Positions 7,646-15,511 of a DNA stretch of 38,486 nucleotides are shown here, piece by piece. The first letter of the stretch is position 1. Each line of letters opens with the position of its first letter. The notes beneath the pieces are model-generated. The model had not been told where the DNA came from. It ran no database searches and worked only from the letters and a program-made list of their open reading frames with translations. This DNA is from Bacteroidales bacterium (GTDB lineage: Bacteria; Bacteroidota; Bacteroidia; Bacteroidales; UBA7960): assembly GCA_007120085.1 (NCBI GenBank), contig SKOK01000135.1, positions 1 through 38,486 of the forward strand. Direction: 5' to 3'. The position numbers were made by a program, and so were the translations under genes.

Positions 7646-8878
7646 ATGAAAAAAAAAGTTTACATGGCCGCCGGATACAACACTGTGTCTTTCGGCACCG
7701 GAAGGAAAGAGTTTAATCCACGCAAGCCCCGTCCGGGCATAGAGCATTACATAAGCGAAGCCGGCCAGGGATCATTGAAGATGCTTGGCGGCGCGAAAAA
7801 TGTGGACGAAGGAGTTGTAGGCAACTTCATGGCCAGCCGTTTTGTAAAGCAGGCCCATTTAGGTGCCTTCATGCCTTTTGTTGATGAGGGGCTGCGCCAC
7901 AAACCATCGCACCGCGTTGAAGGTGCGTGCGCCAGCGGCGGGCTGGCACTCGTTGCAGGCTTACGGTCAGTGCTCGCCGACTCCGCCGATGTTGTGCTCG
8001 CCCTCGGTGTGGAAGTACAAAACTCCGTCAAGGCCATTTATGGCGCAGACATCCTGGCAGGTGCCGGATGGTTCCAGGAGCGTAAAGACGGACACGCTTA
8101 CTTCTTTCCCGGCAACTTCAGCGACAGGGCGGGAGCCTATTTCGAAAAACATGGCAGGGAAAAAAGCCGCAAAGCCTTCGCACACTGGTATAAGCAGGCT
8201 GTCGAAAATGCAAGGCTCTGCTCCACGGCACAGGAATATCACAACACAAACCCTGACCTTGTCAGCCTGGCCCTCACACCACCAAATCCGAAATTCTTTA
8301 CAGAACACCTCAACGTGTTCGACTGCTCCAAAGTTTCGGATGGTGCTTCTGCCATTGGCATCCTTTCTGAAGAAGGACTGAAAAAAGCCGGCATCCCACG
8401 ATCGGAGGCTGTTGAGGTTGTCGGATGGAACCTCAGCGTTGACAACATCACCGAAAAGCCAAAAGACCTTACGAAGCTTGAAACAGTAGCCACGGCGGCA
8501 AAAAAGGCAATGAATATGGCTGGCATTACCATTGAAGACCTGGCCACCATCGAGCTGCACGACTGTTTCACCATCGCCGCTGTTATGATCCTGGAAGCAC
8601 TCGGCTTTGCTGATCCCGGCAAAGGTGGTGACCTGATCATTAACGGCGACACTTCGCGGGATGGCCGCATTCCGGTAAACACCACCGGAGGCCTCATCGG
8701 CTGGGGACACCCAACCGGAGCAACAGGTGTGCATCAGGCTGTGACCATCTGGGAGCAACTCACGGGAAAAGCCGGTGACTCACAGATCAGCATCCCGGAC
8801 AATAAGCAATATGCCCTGTCCATCAATATGGGTGGTGATGACAAAACTGTAGTGGCCATCGTTTACAAAAAAACCTGA
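7646..8878 (+). CDS. Thiolase, SCP-x-like acetyl-CoA acyltransferase
   Basis: 410 residues from ATG 7646; an adjacent GTG at 7643 is a less likely start. It cleaves 3-ketoacyl-CoA with CoA to acetyl-CoA plus a shortened acyl-CoA, or condenses in reverse. The nucleophile is C95 in VEGACASGG. H305 lies in HDCFT, the SCP-x version of the canonical NEAF motif, and H355 in GWGHPTGATG. The canonical C-terminal CxGGGQG motif is replaced by NMGGDD, as expected for SCP-x-type thiolases rather than FadA-type. Fourth enzyme of the beta-oxidation set; it stands alone after a 240-nt repeat-filled gap and may have its own transcript. Confidence 0.9.
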   Translation: MKKKVYMAAGYNTVSFGTGRKEFNPRKPRPGIEHYISEAGQGSLKMLGGAKNVDEGVVGNFMASRFVKQAHLGAFMPFVDEGLRHKPSHRVEGACASGGLALVAGLRSVLADSADVVLALGVEVQNSVKAIYGADILAGAGWFQERKDGHAYFFPGNFSDRAGAYFEKHGREKSRKAFAHWYKQAVENARLCSTAQEYHNTNPDLVSLALTPPNPKFFTEHLNVFDCSKVSDGASAIGILSEEGLKKAGIPRSEAVEVVGWNLSVDNITEKPKDLTKLETVATAAKKAMNMAGITIEDLATIELHDCFTIAAVMILEALGFADPGKGGDLIINGDTSRDGRIPVNTTGGLIGWGHPTGATGVHQAVTIWEQLTGKAGDSQISIPDNKQYALSINMGGDDKTVVAIVYKKT

Positions 8879-8906
8879 CCATGCAAATAAATGCTTGACA
8901 GCCGTA

Positions 8907-9299
8907 TCATTCACGCGTCCAGGTTCCTGTCATACCTGCAATGCGCGGATCGCATTCGTCCTCCTGAACGGTAATTTCCAGGACATCACCATCAATGATG
9001 GCTGAATAAACTCCCGTTATATCAAGGCAATCAACGTCATCCATAATCCTGAGTACCTCATCCATAAAACTGTAGCTACCTGTGCTTGGCGAATGCTGAT
9101 CTGTTTCAACACGCGGTTCCCACCGAAAAGTGCCATCGCAACAATCAAACTTAATACGAAGAGGCACATCAGTTACCGAATGATTCGTGATCCAGGTTCC
9201 GGATATTGAAACAAGGCCATCCTTGTCATCAGAACAAGCCGGCATCAAAAAAAAGTTAATAATAACCAGGGCAAAAAGAATAAAAAGAGGTCTTTTCAT
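8907..9299 (-). CDS. Small lipocalin-like lipoprotein, unknown function
   Basis: 130 residues. The N-terminus MKRPLFILFALVIINFFLMPAC has a lysine/arginine start, a hydrophobic core and a lipobox ending at C22, so it should be lipidated and sent to an outer-membrane or periplasmic location. The mature part is beta-rich, with GTWITN at the start and GTWTRE at the very end, and four further cysteines. This pattern is common in the short 'lipocalin-like' lipoproteins of Bacteroidota. It is convergent with the thiolase, with 28 nt between the stops. Function not recognised. Confidence 0.8.
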   Translation of the reverse strand: MKRPLFILFALVIINFFLMPACSDDKDGLVSISGTWITNHSVTDVPLRIKFDCCDGTFRWEPRVETDQHSPSTGSYSFMDEVLRIMDDVDCLDITGVYSAIIDGDVLEITVQEDECDPRIAGMTGTWTRE

Positions 9300-9333
9300 T
9301 TGTAAAACTTTAAAACTACATCATAATAAGCTG

Positions 9334-9341
9334 CAAATTTA
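9334..9341 (-). promoter_or_regulatory. Candidate -7 box for the lipoprotein gene
   Basis: On the minus strand TAAATTTG matches TAnnTTTG, 35 nt upstream of the lipoprotein ATG. A TTTG lies 24 nt further upstream (9366-9369), which is longer than the usual 19-21 nt, so the -33 part is weak. Confidence 0.4.
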
Positions 9342-9517
9342 GCATCTAAGTCAGACAGAAAAAAACAAATTTTCCCAAAAATACCATCAAATGCTTGCGC
9401 GATGAGCACAGGATAATGAAACCCATTGAACAAAAGCCTCATGTAAAAGCGTTACTATAATAGAATCATTTACCAAATCATCCATAATCCATAATCCATA
9501 TTCCATAATTAATAAAA

Positions 9518-9985
9518 ATGGCCTTTTACCAGCTACGAAAACAACAATTTGTGCCTGCAAGCCTTGATGAGGTCTGGGGTTTCATCTCATCTCCCAAAAA
9601 CCTGAAAGAGATCACCCCTGAACACATGGGTTTTGACATCACCACGCCGGATCTGCCTGAGAAAATGTACAAGGGAATGATCATCAGCTACAAGGTAAAA
9701 CCCATGCTGGGCATTCCGCTGACCTGGGTAACAGAGATCACCCAGGTGGAGGACAAAAAGTTTTTTGTTGATGAACAGCGTGTTGGTCCCTATGCGATGT
9801 GGCATCACCAGCATCATATTGAAGAAGTTGAAGGCGGTGTGATGATGCTGGACATCGTGTCATACAGGCCGCCAATGGCATTCCTGGGAAGCATTGCCAA
9901 CGCCCTGTTTATCCGCAAACAGCTTGAAGGGATATTTTCCTTCAGGGAAAAAGCGATGATGAAAAAGTTTCCACCGGCAGGATAG
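9518..9985 (+). CDS. SRPBCC (START-like) family protein
   Basis: 155 residues beginning MAFYQLRKQQFVPASLDEVWGFISSPKNLKEITPE, the classic opening of SRPBCC/polyketide-cyclase-like proteins: a beta strand, then the VWxFISxPxNLxxITP helix-turn. It is a soluble hydrophobic-ligand-binding helix-grip fold of the usual length. The family is often annotated loosely as 'cell division inhibitor' by similarity to fused Slr1223-like proteins; I see no evidence for that function here. The start is preceded by a short array of CATAATC words (about 9476-9505). Its closeness to msrB (52 nt) suggests a two-gene transcript. The ligand is unknown. Confidence 0.82.
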   Translation: MAFYQLRKQQFVPASLDEVWGFISSPKNLKEITPEHMGFDITTPDLPEKMYKGMIISYKVKPMLGIPLTWVTEITQVEDKKFFVDEQRVGPYAMWHHQHHIEEVEGGVMMLDIVSYRPPMAFLGSIANALFIRKQLEGIFSFREKAMMKKFPPAG

Positions 9986-10037
9986 CATTTTCAAATTTAA
10001 CCTGCAAACGTAAACCCTACTCACAAAACAGACATAA

Positions 10038-10643
10038 ATGAACGCCCACGCAATTTTTACAGTTATGATGACGCTGGCCATATTCGCTCAGTGCCAGAAC
10101 CCGCAAAACAACCCTACAATGACAGTAAACAAATCAGATAACGACCCCGGAACATACAGGATTGAAAGATCCGAAGCTGAATGGAAAGAGATGCTTGACA
10201 GACAGCAATTTGAAATACTGCGAAAGGCAGGCACTGAACGTCCTTATACCGGCAAATACTACAACACTTCAGAGGAAGGCATTTACTATTCGGCAGCCAC
10301 CGGGCAACCGCTTTTTTATTCCGACACCAAGTTTGACTCAGGCTGTGGCTGGCCTAGCTTTTTTGAGCCCATCACGCCGAATGCCGTATATTATCGCACC
10401 GATAAATCATATGGGATGATACGGACCGAAGTGATCGATTCGGGCAGCGGCTCACACCTTGGTCATGTATTTAATGATGGCCCACCACCCACCGGCCTGC
10501 GTTACTGCATGAACAGCGCCGCACTGATCTTTGTACCTCTTGGTGAAGAAGCACCCCCAAAGGTAAAGAATTACATGGAGCAACATGCAAGCGACGAAGA
10601 ACTAAAAGCAGTGTCTGCACTGGTGGATCGATCGCAGCAATAA
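10038..10643 (+). CDS. msrB: Peptide-methionine (R)-S-oxide reductase MsrB, exported, zinc-less
   Basis: 201 residues. It reduces the R-epimer of methionine sulfoxide in proteins. The MsrB core runs from about residue 45 to 170, with SGCGWPSFFEPI (C103), SHLGHVFNDGP and the catalytic C157 in RYCMNSA. The four zinc cysteines of many MsrB enzymes are absent: YxCxxCG is YYSAATG, and the CxxC before AHLGHVF is DSGSGSH, so this is a zinc-free form. The N-terminus (residues 1-19) is hydrophobic and ends AIFAQC. It looks like a signal peptide with a weak lipobox, pointing to periplasmic or membrane-anchored repair of oxidised proteins. The resolving partner is not obvious; C103 is a candidate resolving cysteine. 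Confidence 0.93.
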   Translation: MNAHAIFTVMMTLAIFAQCQNPQNNPTMTVNKSDNDPGTYRIERSEAEWKEMLDRQQFEILRKAGTERPYTGKYYNTSEEGIYYSAATGQPLFYSDTKFDSGCGWPSFFEPITPNAVYYRTDKSYGMIRTEVIDSGSGSHLGHVFNDGPPPTGLRYCMNSAALIFVPLGEEAPPKVKNYMEQHASDEELKAVSALVDRSQQ

Positions 10644-10752
10644 AGAAAGACAACCCCACGTTCCATATCCTGTTTGTCACATTCAACGATCAGAAAGCGA
10701 TAATCGAAAATTCACAATCGAAAATCGGTCTTCACCGTATATCATATTTGCT

Positions 10753-10760
10753 TATTTTTG
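10753..10760 (+). promoter_or_regulatory. Candidate -7 box before the six-TM kinase
   Basis: TATTTTTG fits TAnnTTTG and lies 43 nt before the ATG at 10804. No clear TTTG is found 19-21 nt upstream, so only the -7 element is supported. Confidence 0.4.
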
Positions 10761-10803
10761 CACTTCTAAAAAGCATCCTTCATGTTAAACCCACACATTT
10801 ATC

Positions 10804-12156
10804 ATGAAACCCGATAATCAGGACCAAAAGATCAGGCAGTTATTCCTTAAACTAAACAGGAAAAGGATGCTCTATGCATCTGCTGCAGGTATTGTGGTAA
10901 CGCTTATCCACATCATAGATTTTTTTTATAAGCTTGTTGAGCCAGGAACCGAAAAGTATATATGGCAGGTGGGGATCATCCTTTCGCATGTGGTGTTGCT
11001 GACAGTTTTTGTCTTCATGGGTGTTTTCGTGACCATTACCCGGAAAAGTGTCCTGGAGTCACCAGGTGTTCACTGGACGATATTTTACCTGACGCAGTTC
11101 ATTATTCTATATACAGGTGTGGGGCTCACTGTTATTGACCAACTGGTTATTAACACGGTAACACCCTTCATTATTCTTTCTTTCGCCATAGCCATCCTGT
11201 TTCTAATGCATCCCTTCAGGGCTGTTTTGCTCTTTTTGACGGCATTTTTGCTGCTTTATTTTGCCTTGCCGATCACCCAGAACGATCCGGATGTATTGCA
11301 TTCGTTGCGGGTAAACGCACTATCCATCGCAGCGATCAGCATATTGCTGTCCATCATGTTTTGGCGTACCAACAAAACCAAATACAGGCAGTCGCTGGTC
11401 ATTGAAGACCAAAAAAGAGAACTGGAACAGGCAAATGCAGATTTGCAGGAACAAGCCAGAGAGCTGCTGGACATAAATGAAACCAAGGATAAGTTTTTCT
11501 CCATCATAGCCCACGACCTGAAAAGTCCGTTTAATGCGGTAATGGGCTTTTCCGACCTGCTGGCAGAAAATGTAAAGAACAAAAACTTTGAGGGTATCGA
11601 AAAATATGTGAGCAACATTCAGAAATCGTCCTACCTGGCGATGGACTTGCTGAACAACTTAATGGATTGGGCCCGCTCACAGACCGGAAGAATGGCATTC
11701 GAGCCTGAGAAGCTCCGGTTATTACCTGTTGTCAATGAATCTGTTTCTTACTGGGACGATGCTGCCCATGCTAAATCCATCACCATCGCCAAAGAAATAC
11801 CTGAATCGGCAAGTGTATATGCTGACAAGCAAATGCTTAACAGCATCCTGCATAACCTGATTAGCAATGCAATTAAATTTACCCCCAGAGGAGGCAAGGT
11901 TTCAATCAAAAGTGATTCACTTCATGATGAAACAAAAATATCTGTAACAGACACAGGTATGGGCATTGATAAACAAATGCTCGCTGATCTTTTCAACATT
12001 GACAAAAACACAGGAAGACAAGGCACCGAGGGTGAACCATCAACAGGGCTTGGATTATACATCTGTAAGGAATTTGCGGAAAGGCACAATGGCAGGATAT
12101 GGGTTGAGTCAAGAGAAGGCAAAGGTTCTGCATTTTTTGTGTCCTTACCTGCATGA
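10804..12156 (+). CDS. Membrane sensor histidine kinase with six TM segments
   Basis: 450 residues. Six hydrophobic segments (about 23-42, 54-78, 91-111, 118-134, 138-156 and 170-187) form a membrane sensor region. A coiled-coil linker with ELEQANADLQEQ (about 198-228) follows, then HisKA with phospho-acceptor H237 in FFSIIAHDLKSPFNA. The HATPase_c domain has NLISNAIKFT (N box), DTGMGID (G1) and STGLGLYICKEF (G2). There is no receiver domain and no adjacent response regulator, so the partner is unknown. The kinase core is strikingly similar to that of the REC-kinase at 26586-27704, suggesting that both derive from one ancestor and may feed the same relay. The 3' end overlaps the convergent yjbQ-like gene by 12 nt. 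Confidence 0.93.
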   Translation: MKPDNQDQKIRQLFLKLNRKRMLYASAAGIVVTLIHIIDFFYKLVEPGTEKYIWQVGIILSHVVLLTVFVFMGVFVTITRKSVLESPGVHWTIFYLTQFIILYTGVGLTVIDQLVINTVTPFIILSFAIAILFLMHPFRAVLLFLTAFLLLYFALPITQNDPDVLHSLRVNALSIAAISILLSIMFWRTNKTKYRQSLVIEDQKRELEQANADLQEQARELLDINETKDKFFSIIAHDLKSPFNAVMGFSDLLAENVKNKNFEGIEKYVSNIQKSSYLAMDLLNNLMDWARSQTGRMAFEPEKLRLLPVVNESVSYWDDAAHAKSITIAKEIPESASVYADKQMLNSILHNLISNAIKFTPRGGKVSIKSDSLHDETKISVTDTGMGIDKQMLADLFNIDKNTGRQGTEGEPSTGLGLYICKEFAERHNGRIWVESREGKGSAFFVSLPA

Positions 12157-12552
12157 GATCACCGTAACGACCACCTCCCGCTTCTTACGCGGGCCGTCAA
12201 ATTCACATAAGAAAATGTTTTGCCAGATTGACAGGGCCAATTTGCCTTTCATGATTGGTATGGTCTCCTGTGGCCCTACAAGGCCAGCCTTCAGATGGGA
12301 GTCGCCATTGCCATCCTGGGCATCGTGCAGCCAGACCCCGGCAGGGATGAGCTTCCGAAGCAAATGTACCACGTCGGTTTGCACCGAATCATCCCAATTC
12401 TCCTGTATCATGATGGCTGCCGTTGCACCCCGGACATAAACATTCACAAGACCGGAATGACAAGCAGCACGGGAAACAACATCAGAGACTGATGCTGTTA
12501 TGTCGTATAAACCCTCTCGGGCATTTGTAGGTATGCTTATGATTGTTTGCAT
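12145..12552 (-). CDS. YjbQ/UPF0047 family protein
   Basis: 135 residues from the ATG at 12552. An upstream in-frame start at 12579 adds nine residues that are not family-like; MQTIISIPTN..GLYDIT is the normal UPF0047 opening. Family motifs are clear: DGNGDSHLKAGLVGP, IPIMKGKLALSIWQ and CEFDGPRKK. The usual HTTA motif is GATA here, followed by AIMIQENWDDSV, so one conserved histidine is missing. Members fold as a trimeric beta barrel and some have weak thiamine-phosphate synthase activity; the physiological role is unsettled. It is convergent with the upstream kinase (12-nt overlap) and divergent from the chemosensory operon. Confidence 0.88.
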   Translation of the reverse strand: MQTIISIPTNAREGLYDITASVSDVVSRAACHSGLVNVYVRGATAAIMIQENWDDSVQTDVVHLLRKLIPAGVWLHDAQDGNGDSHLKAGLVGPQETIPIMKGKLALSIWQNIFLCEFDGPRKKREVVVTVISCR

Positions 12553-12576
12553 AATGCCAAAATGGATTGGACTATA

Positions 12577-12584
12577 CAAAGTTA
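12577..12584 (-). promoter_or_regulatory. Candidate -7 box for the yjbQ-like gene
   Basis: On the minus strand TAACTTTG fits TAnnTTTG, 24 nt upstream of the ATG at 12552. No matching TTTG is seen at the expected -33 distance. The position supports the shorter start codon. Confidence 0.4.
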
Positions 12585-12752
12585 CAGAAAAACAGTTTAT
12601 TCTTTATATAGGAAGAGTCATTGTATCTCGAAAAAATGACTGAAAAAGCCAAACAAATAGCCGAATAATATGATTTGATTCAATAAAATTTCTAATTTTA
12701 TGGTTTTAATACAGGATGATTGCTTTAACAGCCAAGGCAGTAACAAAACACT

Positions 12753-14810
12753 ATGCATCAACAATCTAAACGTATCGACAAACTTTTTCCGGAAAACGAA
12801 AAACTTCGCAAAGAGAATAAAAAGTTACAGGCAATGCTTAAAAATCAAATTGAAAGCAAATCTTTGGAAGAGGTTATTGGTGGGGAGGCAGTTCCATGTG
12901 CGCACGAAGAGGCTTTCAGACTGTTTTTTGAAAATGCCCCGGACGGAGTAGTTGTTGTTAACGAACAAGGTCTTTATATTGACACCAATTCAGCCACTGA
13001 AAGGATTACGGGATACAGCAAAGAAGAGTTGATTGGTATGCATGTGAGCGAAATCATTGTACCTGAAGAGCGTGAAGCAGCAATGCAACATTTCAGAACA
13101 GTGTTAACATCGGGAAAGGCTGATGGTGAATATCGCTTCAGGCACAAAAATGGTGACATACGTCACTGGTCTGTTAAAGCGGTAAAAATAGCTGAAAACC
13201 GCTTCCTGGGATTTCTCTCGGATATTTCGAAACTGAAGCGGTATGCAATGCAGCTGGAAAACAAAATTGCCGAAAACAAAAAAAATGAAGAAGCCTTGCA
13301 GGTGAGCGAAACCCGCTTCAGACTCATTTTGGAGAATATGCCAATCCTGCTGAATGCATTTGATGAGAAAGGGAACTTCATCGTTTGGAATAAAGCCTGC
13401 GAGCAAAGCACAGGCTATTCGGCAGACGAAATCATTGGCAACCCCAAAGCCATGGAATTGTTGTATCCCGACCCTAAAAACAGGCAGAATGTGATCCAAA
13501 TGTCAGATGACCCACAGGCAAACCAAAACACTTTTGAGCTCACAACAAAAAGCGGCAGAAAGAGAACCATCACCTGGTTTGACACTTACCATTATTTTGA
13601 TATCCCCGGTTGGGCATCCTGGGGTTTAGGCCTCGACATCACCGAACGCATCCAGGCAGAGCAAGAGCTGATAAAAGCCAAAGAGCGTGCCGAAGAGAGT
13701 GACCGGCTGAAAACCGCTTTCATCAATAACATATCCCACGAAATACGCACGCCTCTCAACAGCATCCTGGGGTTTGGCCAGTTCCTTGCCGAACCCGGAC
13801 TGCAGCAGCAGGAAAGAATTGAGAACTATCAATATCTTGAAAAAAGCAGCCAGCGCCTCCTGCAAACCATCACAGACATTATGGATGTTTCGCTTATCAC
13901 GGCTCAAAGCATCATTGCAAACAAGGAAAGCATTGAAATCATTCCTTTTATGAATGACCTGCTAATAAAAACCAGGAAAATAGTGTCTGCAAAAAATATC
14001 CTGGTGAACCTGGAAGCTCCCAATAGTGACAACGATCTCATTCTGCAAAGCGACAAGGAGTTGCTCACGAAAATATTTGATCATCTTATCAGCAATGCGG
14101 TAAAGTTTACTGAAGAAGGAAGAATCAAACTGGGGTTTCAACTTAATCAGGACAAGATCAACTTCTTTGTAAAAGACACAGGCAAAGGCATTGCTCCCGG
14201 AAAACAATCGATGATTTTTGAAGCATTCGCACAGGAAGACATATCTGCAACGCGTGGATATGAAGGCAGTGGCCTTGGCCTGACCATAGCCAAAGGTTTT
14301 ATCAACCTGCTTGGCGGAAACATCTGGCTGGAGTCTGAAACAGGCAAAGGCTCAACATTTTACTTTTCCCTGCCATACGTCACCGGACAACAGCACACCA
14401 TCACTGAAACAGCATCTGATGCCAAAGCCCGGGACATAAAAAACCTGCTCATATTGATTGCTGAGGATGATGATGCGAATTATAAATACACACAAACTGT
14501 ATTGCAAATGGCAGGGTACAGCAGCCTGCACGCGCAAAATGGAGCAGAAGCGCTGGAAATGTGCGGGAAATACCAGGAAATCTCCCTGGTATTGATGGAT
14601 ATCAAGATGCCTGTAATGAACGGGCTGGAGGCCACAAAAAAGATCAAACAAATCAGGCCAGGGCTTCCGGTAATAGCCGTTACGGCGCATGCGCAAACCG
14701 GCGATGAACAAAAGATGATAGCTGCAGGATGCAATGGATACATGGCAAAACCGGTAAGCGTAAAGAAATTGCTCAACACCATAAACATGCACGTCATTTC
14801 TAACTCTTAA
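12753..14810 (+). CDS. Hybrid sensor kinase, coiled coil-PAS-PAS-HisKA-HATPase-REC
   Basis: 685 residues, no signal or membrane segment, so cytoplasmic. An N-terminal coiled coil (1-40) is followed by PAS1 (about 52-160), PAS2 (about 185-305) ending GLGLDITERI, and a linker helix. HisKA has H329 in [15 protein letters not shown]; HATPase_c has HLISNAVKFT, DTGKGI and GSGLGLTIAKGF; the C-terminal REC (about 565-680) has D616 in LVLMDIKMP. It would autophosphorylate and pass phosphate to its own receiver, then by relay to an Hpt protein. It is the first gene of the 20-kb run, 17 nt before the small coiled-coil gene. The start at 12753 is chosen because it begins directly before the coiled coil; no Shine-Dalgarno sequence is present. 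Confidence 0.93.
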   Translation: MHQQSKRIDKLFPENEKLRKENKKLQAMLKNQIESKSLEEVIGGEAVPCAHEEAFRLFFENAPDGVVVVNEQGLYIDTNSATERITGYSKEELIGMHVSEIIVPEEREAAMQHFRTVLTSGKADGEYRFRHKNGDIRHWSVKAVKIAENRFLGFLSDISKLKRYAMQLENKIAENKKNEEALQVSETRFRLILENMPILLNAFDEKGNFIVWNKACEQSTGYSADEIIGNPKAMELLYPDPKNRQNVIQMSDDPQANQNTFELTTKSGRKRTITWFDTYHYFDIPGWASWGLGLDITERIQAEQELIKAKERAEESDRLKTAFINNISHEIRTPLNSILGFGQFLAEPGLQQQERIENYQYLEKSSQRLLQTITDIMDVSLITAQSIIANKESIEIIPFMNDLLIKTRKIVSAKNILVNLEAPNSDNDLILQSDKELLTKIFDHLISNAVKFTEEGRIKLGFQLNQDKINFFVKDTGKGIAPGKQSMIFEAFAQEDISATRGYEGSGLGLTIAKGFINLLGGNIWLESETGKGSTFYFSLPYVTGQQHTITETASDAKARDIKNLLILIAEDDDANYKYTQTVLQMAGYSSLHAQNGAEALEMCGKYQEISLVLMDIKMPVMNGLEATKKIKQIRPGLPVIAVTAHAQTGDEQKMIAAGCNGYMAKPVSVKKLLNTINMHVISNS

Positions 14811-14827
14811 CAACAACTTCAAGAACA

Positions 14828-14989
14828 ATGAGTGATTCCAACAAGACCCGAGAAGAACTTTTACAGCAAATAAAAGAGTTGCGTGAAGTAAACAAGCTGC
14901 TGAAGGACAATCAGATTAAGCTTGAAAAAGCATTGCAGCTGGCCAGGGATATTACTGCTGCAAAAATTGCTGAACAAAACCTCATTTAA
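14828..14989 (+). CDS. Small coiled-coil protein (53 aa), resembles a kinase PAS-linker
   Basis: ATG 14828 to TAA 14989, 53 codons, in the 17-nt/3-nt spacing of an operon between the hybrid kinase and cheW. The sequence is almost entirely helical and heptad-like, rich in K/E/L (TREELLQQIKELREVNKLL). Its end, ARDITAAKIAEQNL, looks like the ITERKxAEQxL linker that follows PAS domains in sensor kinases. Either it is a real small partner protein of the signalling proteins, or it is what remains of a kinase gene shortened by deletion. The tight spacing and intact start favour expression. No function can be assigned. Confidence 0.6.
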   Translation: MSDSNKTREELLQQIKELREVNKLLKDNQIKLEKALQLARDITAAKIAEQNLI

Positions 14990-14992
14990 GGG

Positions 14993-15505
14993 ATGAAAAC
15001 ATCCGGAGAAACATATCTTACCTTCTCAATTGACGAGAAACCATTTGCCATACCGCTGCAACACATCAAGAGGGTGGTCAGGGCAGTTTCTGCTACTACT
15101 GTACCCGAAAGCAGCAAGAAATTACACGGGGTAATAAATTTCGAGGGTACGATTGTACCGTTGATCAACCTGCGCGAGTGTTTAGGCTTGCCTTCAAAAG
15201 ATATTTCCGTAAATGACAGCTTCCTGATCCTGAATACACCGCAACGCTTACTTGCGGTTACGGTGGATGCCGTGAACAAGCTATATGATATCAGTGAAGA
15301 TGAGCTAAGCAACATTGAAATACCCGCCAGGAGAAACAATAACAAATCAAGCAGCACCATCACCTTAAAACATCATCGCGTTTACGGCGATGAGGAAGGC
15401 ATTATTGTGATATATGATATTGAAGGCTTGCTTAACGCAGAAATGACCCTGCAGATTGATCAGCTGCTGGATGACTTTTTAAAAACCAACAAGGGGGGCA
15501 GGTAA
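14993..15505 (+). CDS. cheW: CheW-like coupling protein 1
   Basis: 170 residues forming a single CheW domain. The N-terminal strand TYLTFSIDEKPFAIPLQHI, the central VPESSKKLHGVINFEGTIVPLINLRECLGL (the CheW hallmark segment, also used by CheA P5) and the C-terminal IIVIYDIEGLL are all present. Known role: bridges chemoreceptor tips and CheA in the cytoplasmic array. It lies 3 nt after the small coiled-coil gene and 6 nt before cheR. A second CheW is encoded at 17009, so the two may serve different contacts in the array (CheW-only rings or receptor versus kinase). A charged insertion (RRNNNKSSS) near residue 117 separates the two halves of the fold. Confidence 0.9.
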   Translation: MKTSGETYLTFSIDEKPFAIPLQHIKRVVRAVSATTVPESSKKLHGVINFEGTIVPLINLRECLGLPSKDISVNDSFLILNTPQRLLAVTVDAVNKLYDISEDELSNIEIPARRNNNKSSSTITLKHHRVYGDEEGIIVIYDIEGLLNAEMTLQIDQLLDDFLKTNKGGR

Positions 15506-15511
15506 ATTATC

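Noticed and set aside
7967-8758. 263-codon minus-strand open frame
   Set aside because: Lies entirely inside the thiolase gene on the opposite strand, has no family resemblance, and is explained by the codon bias of the real gene.
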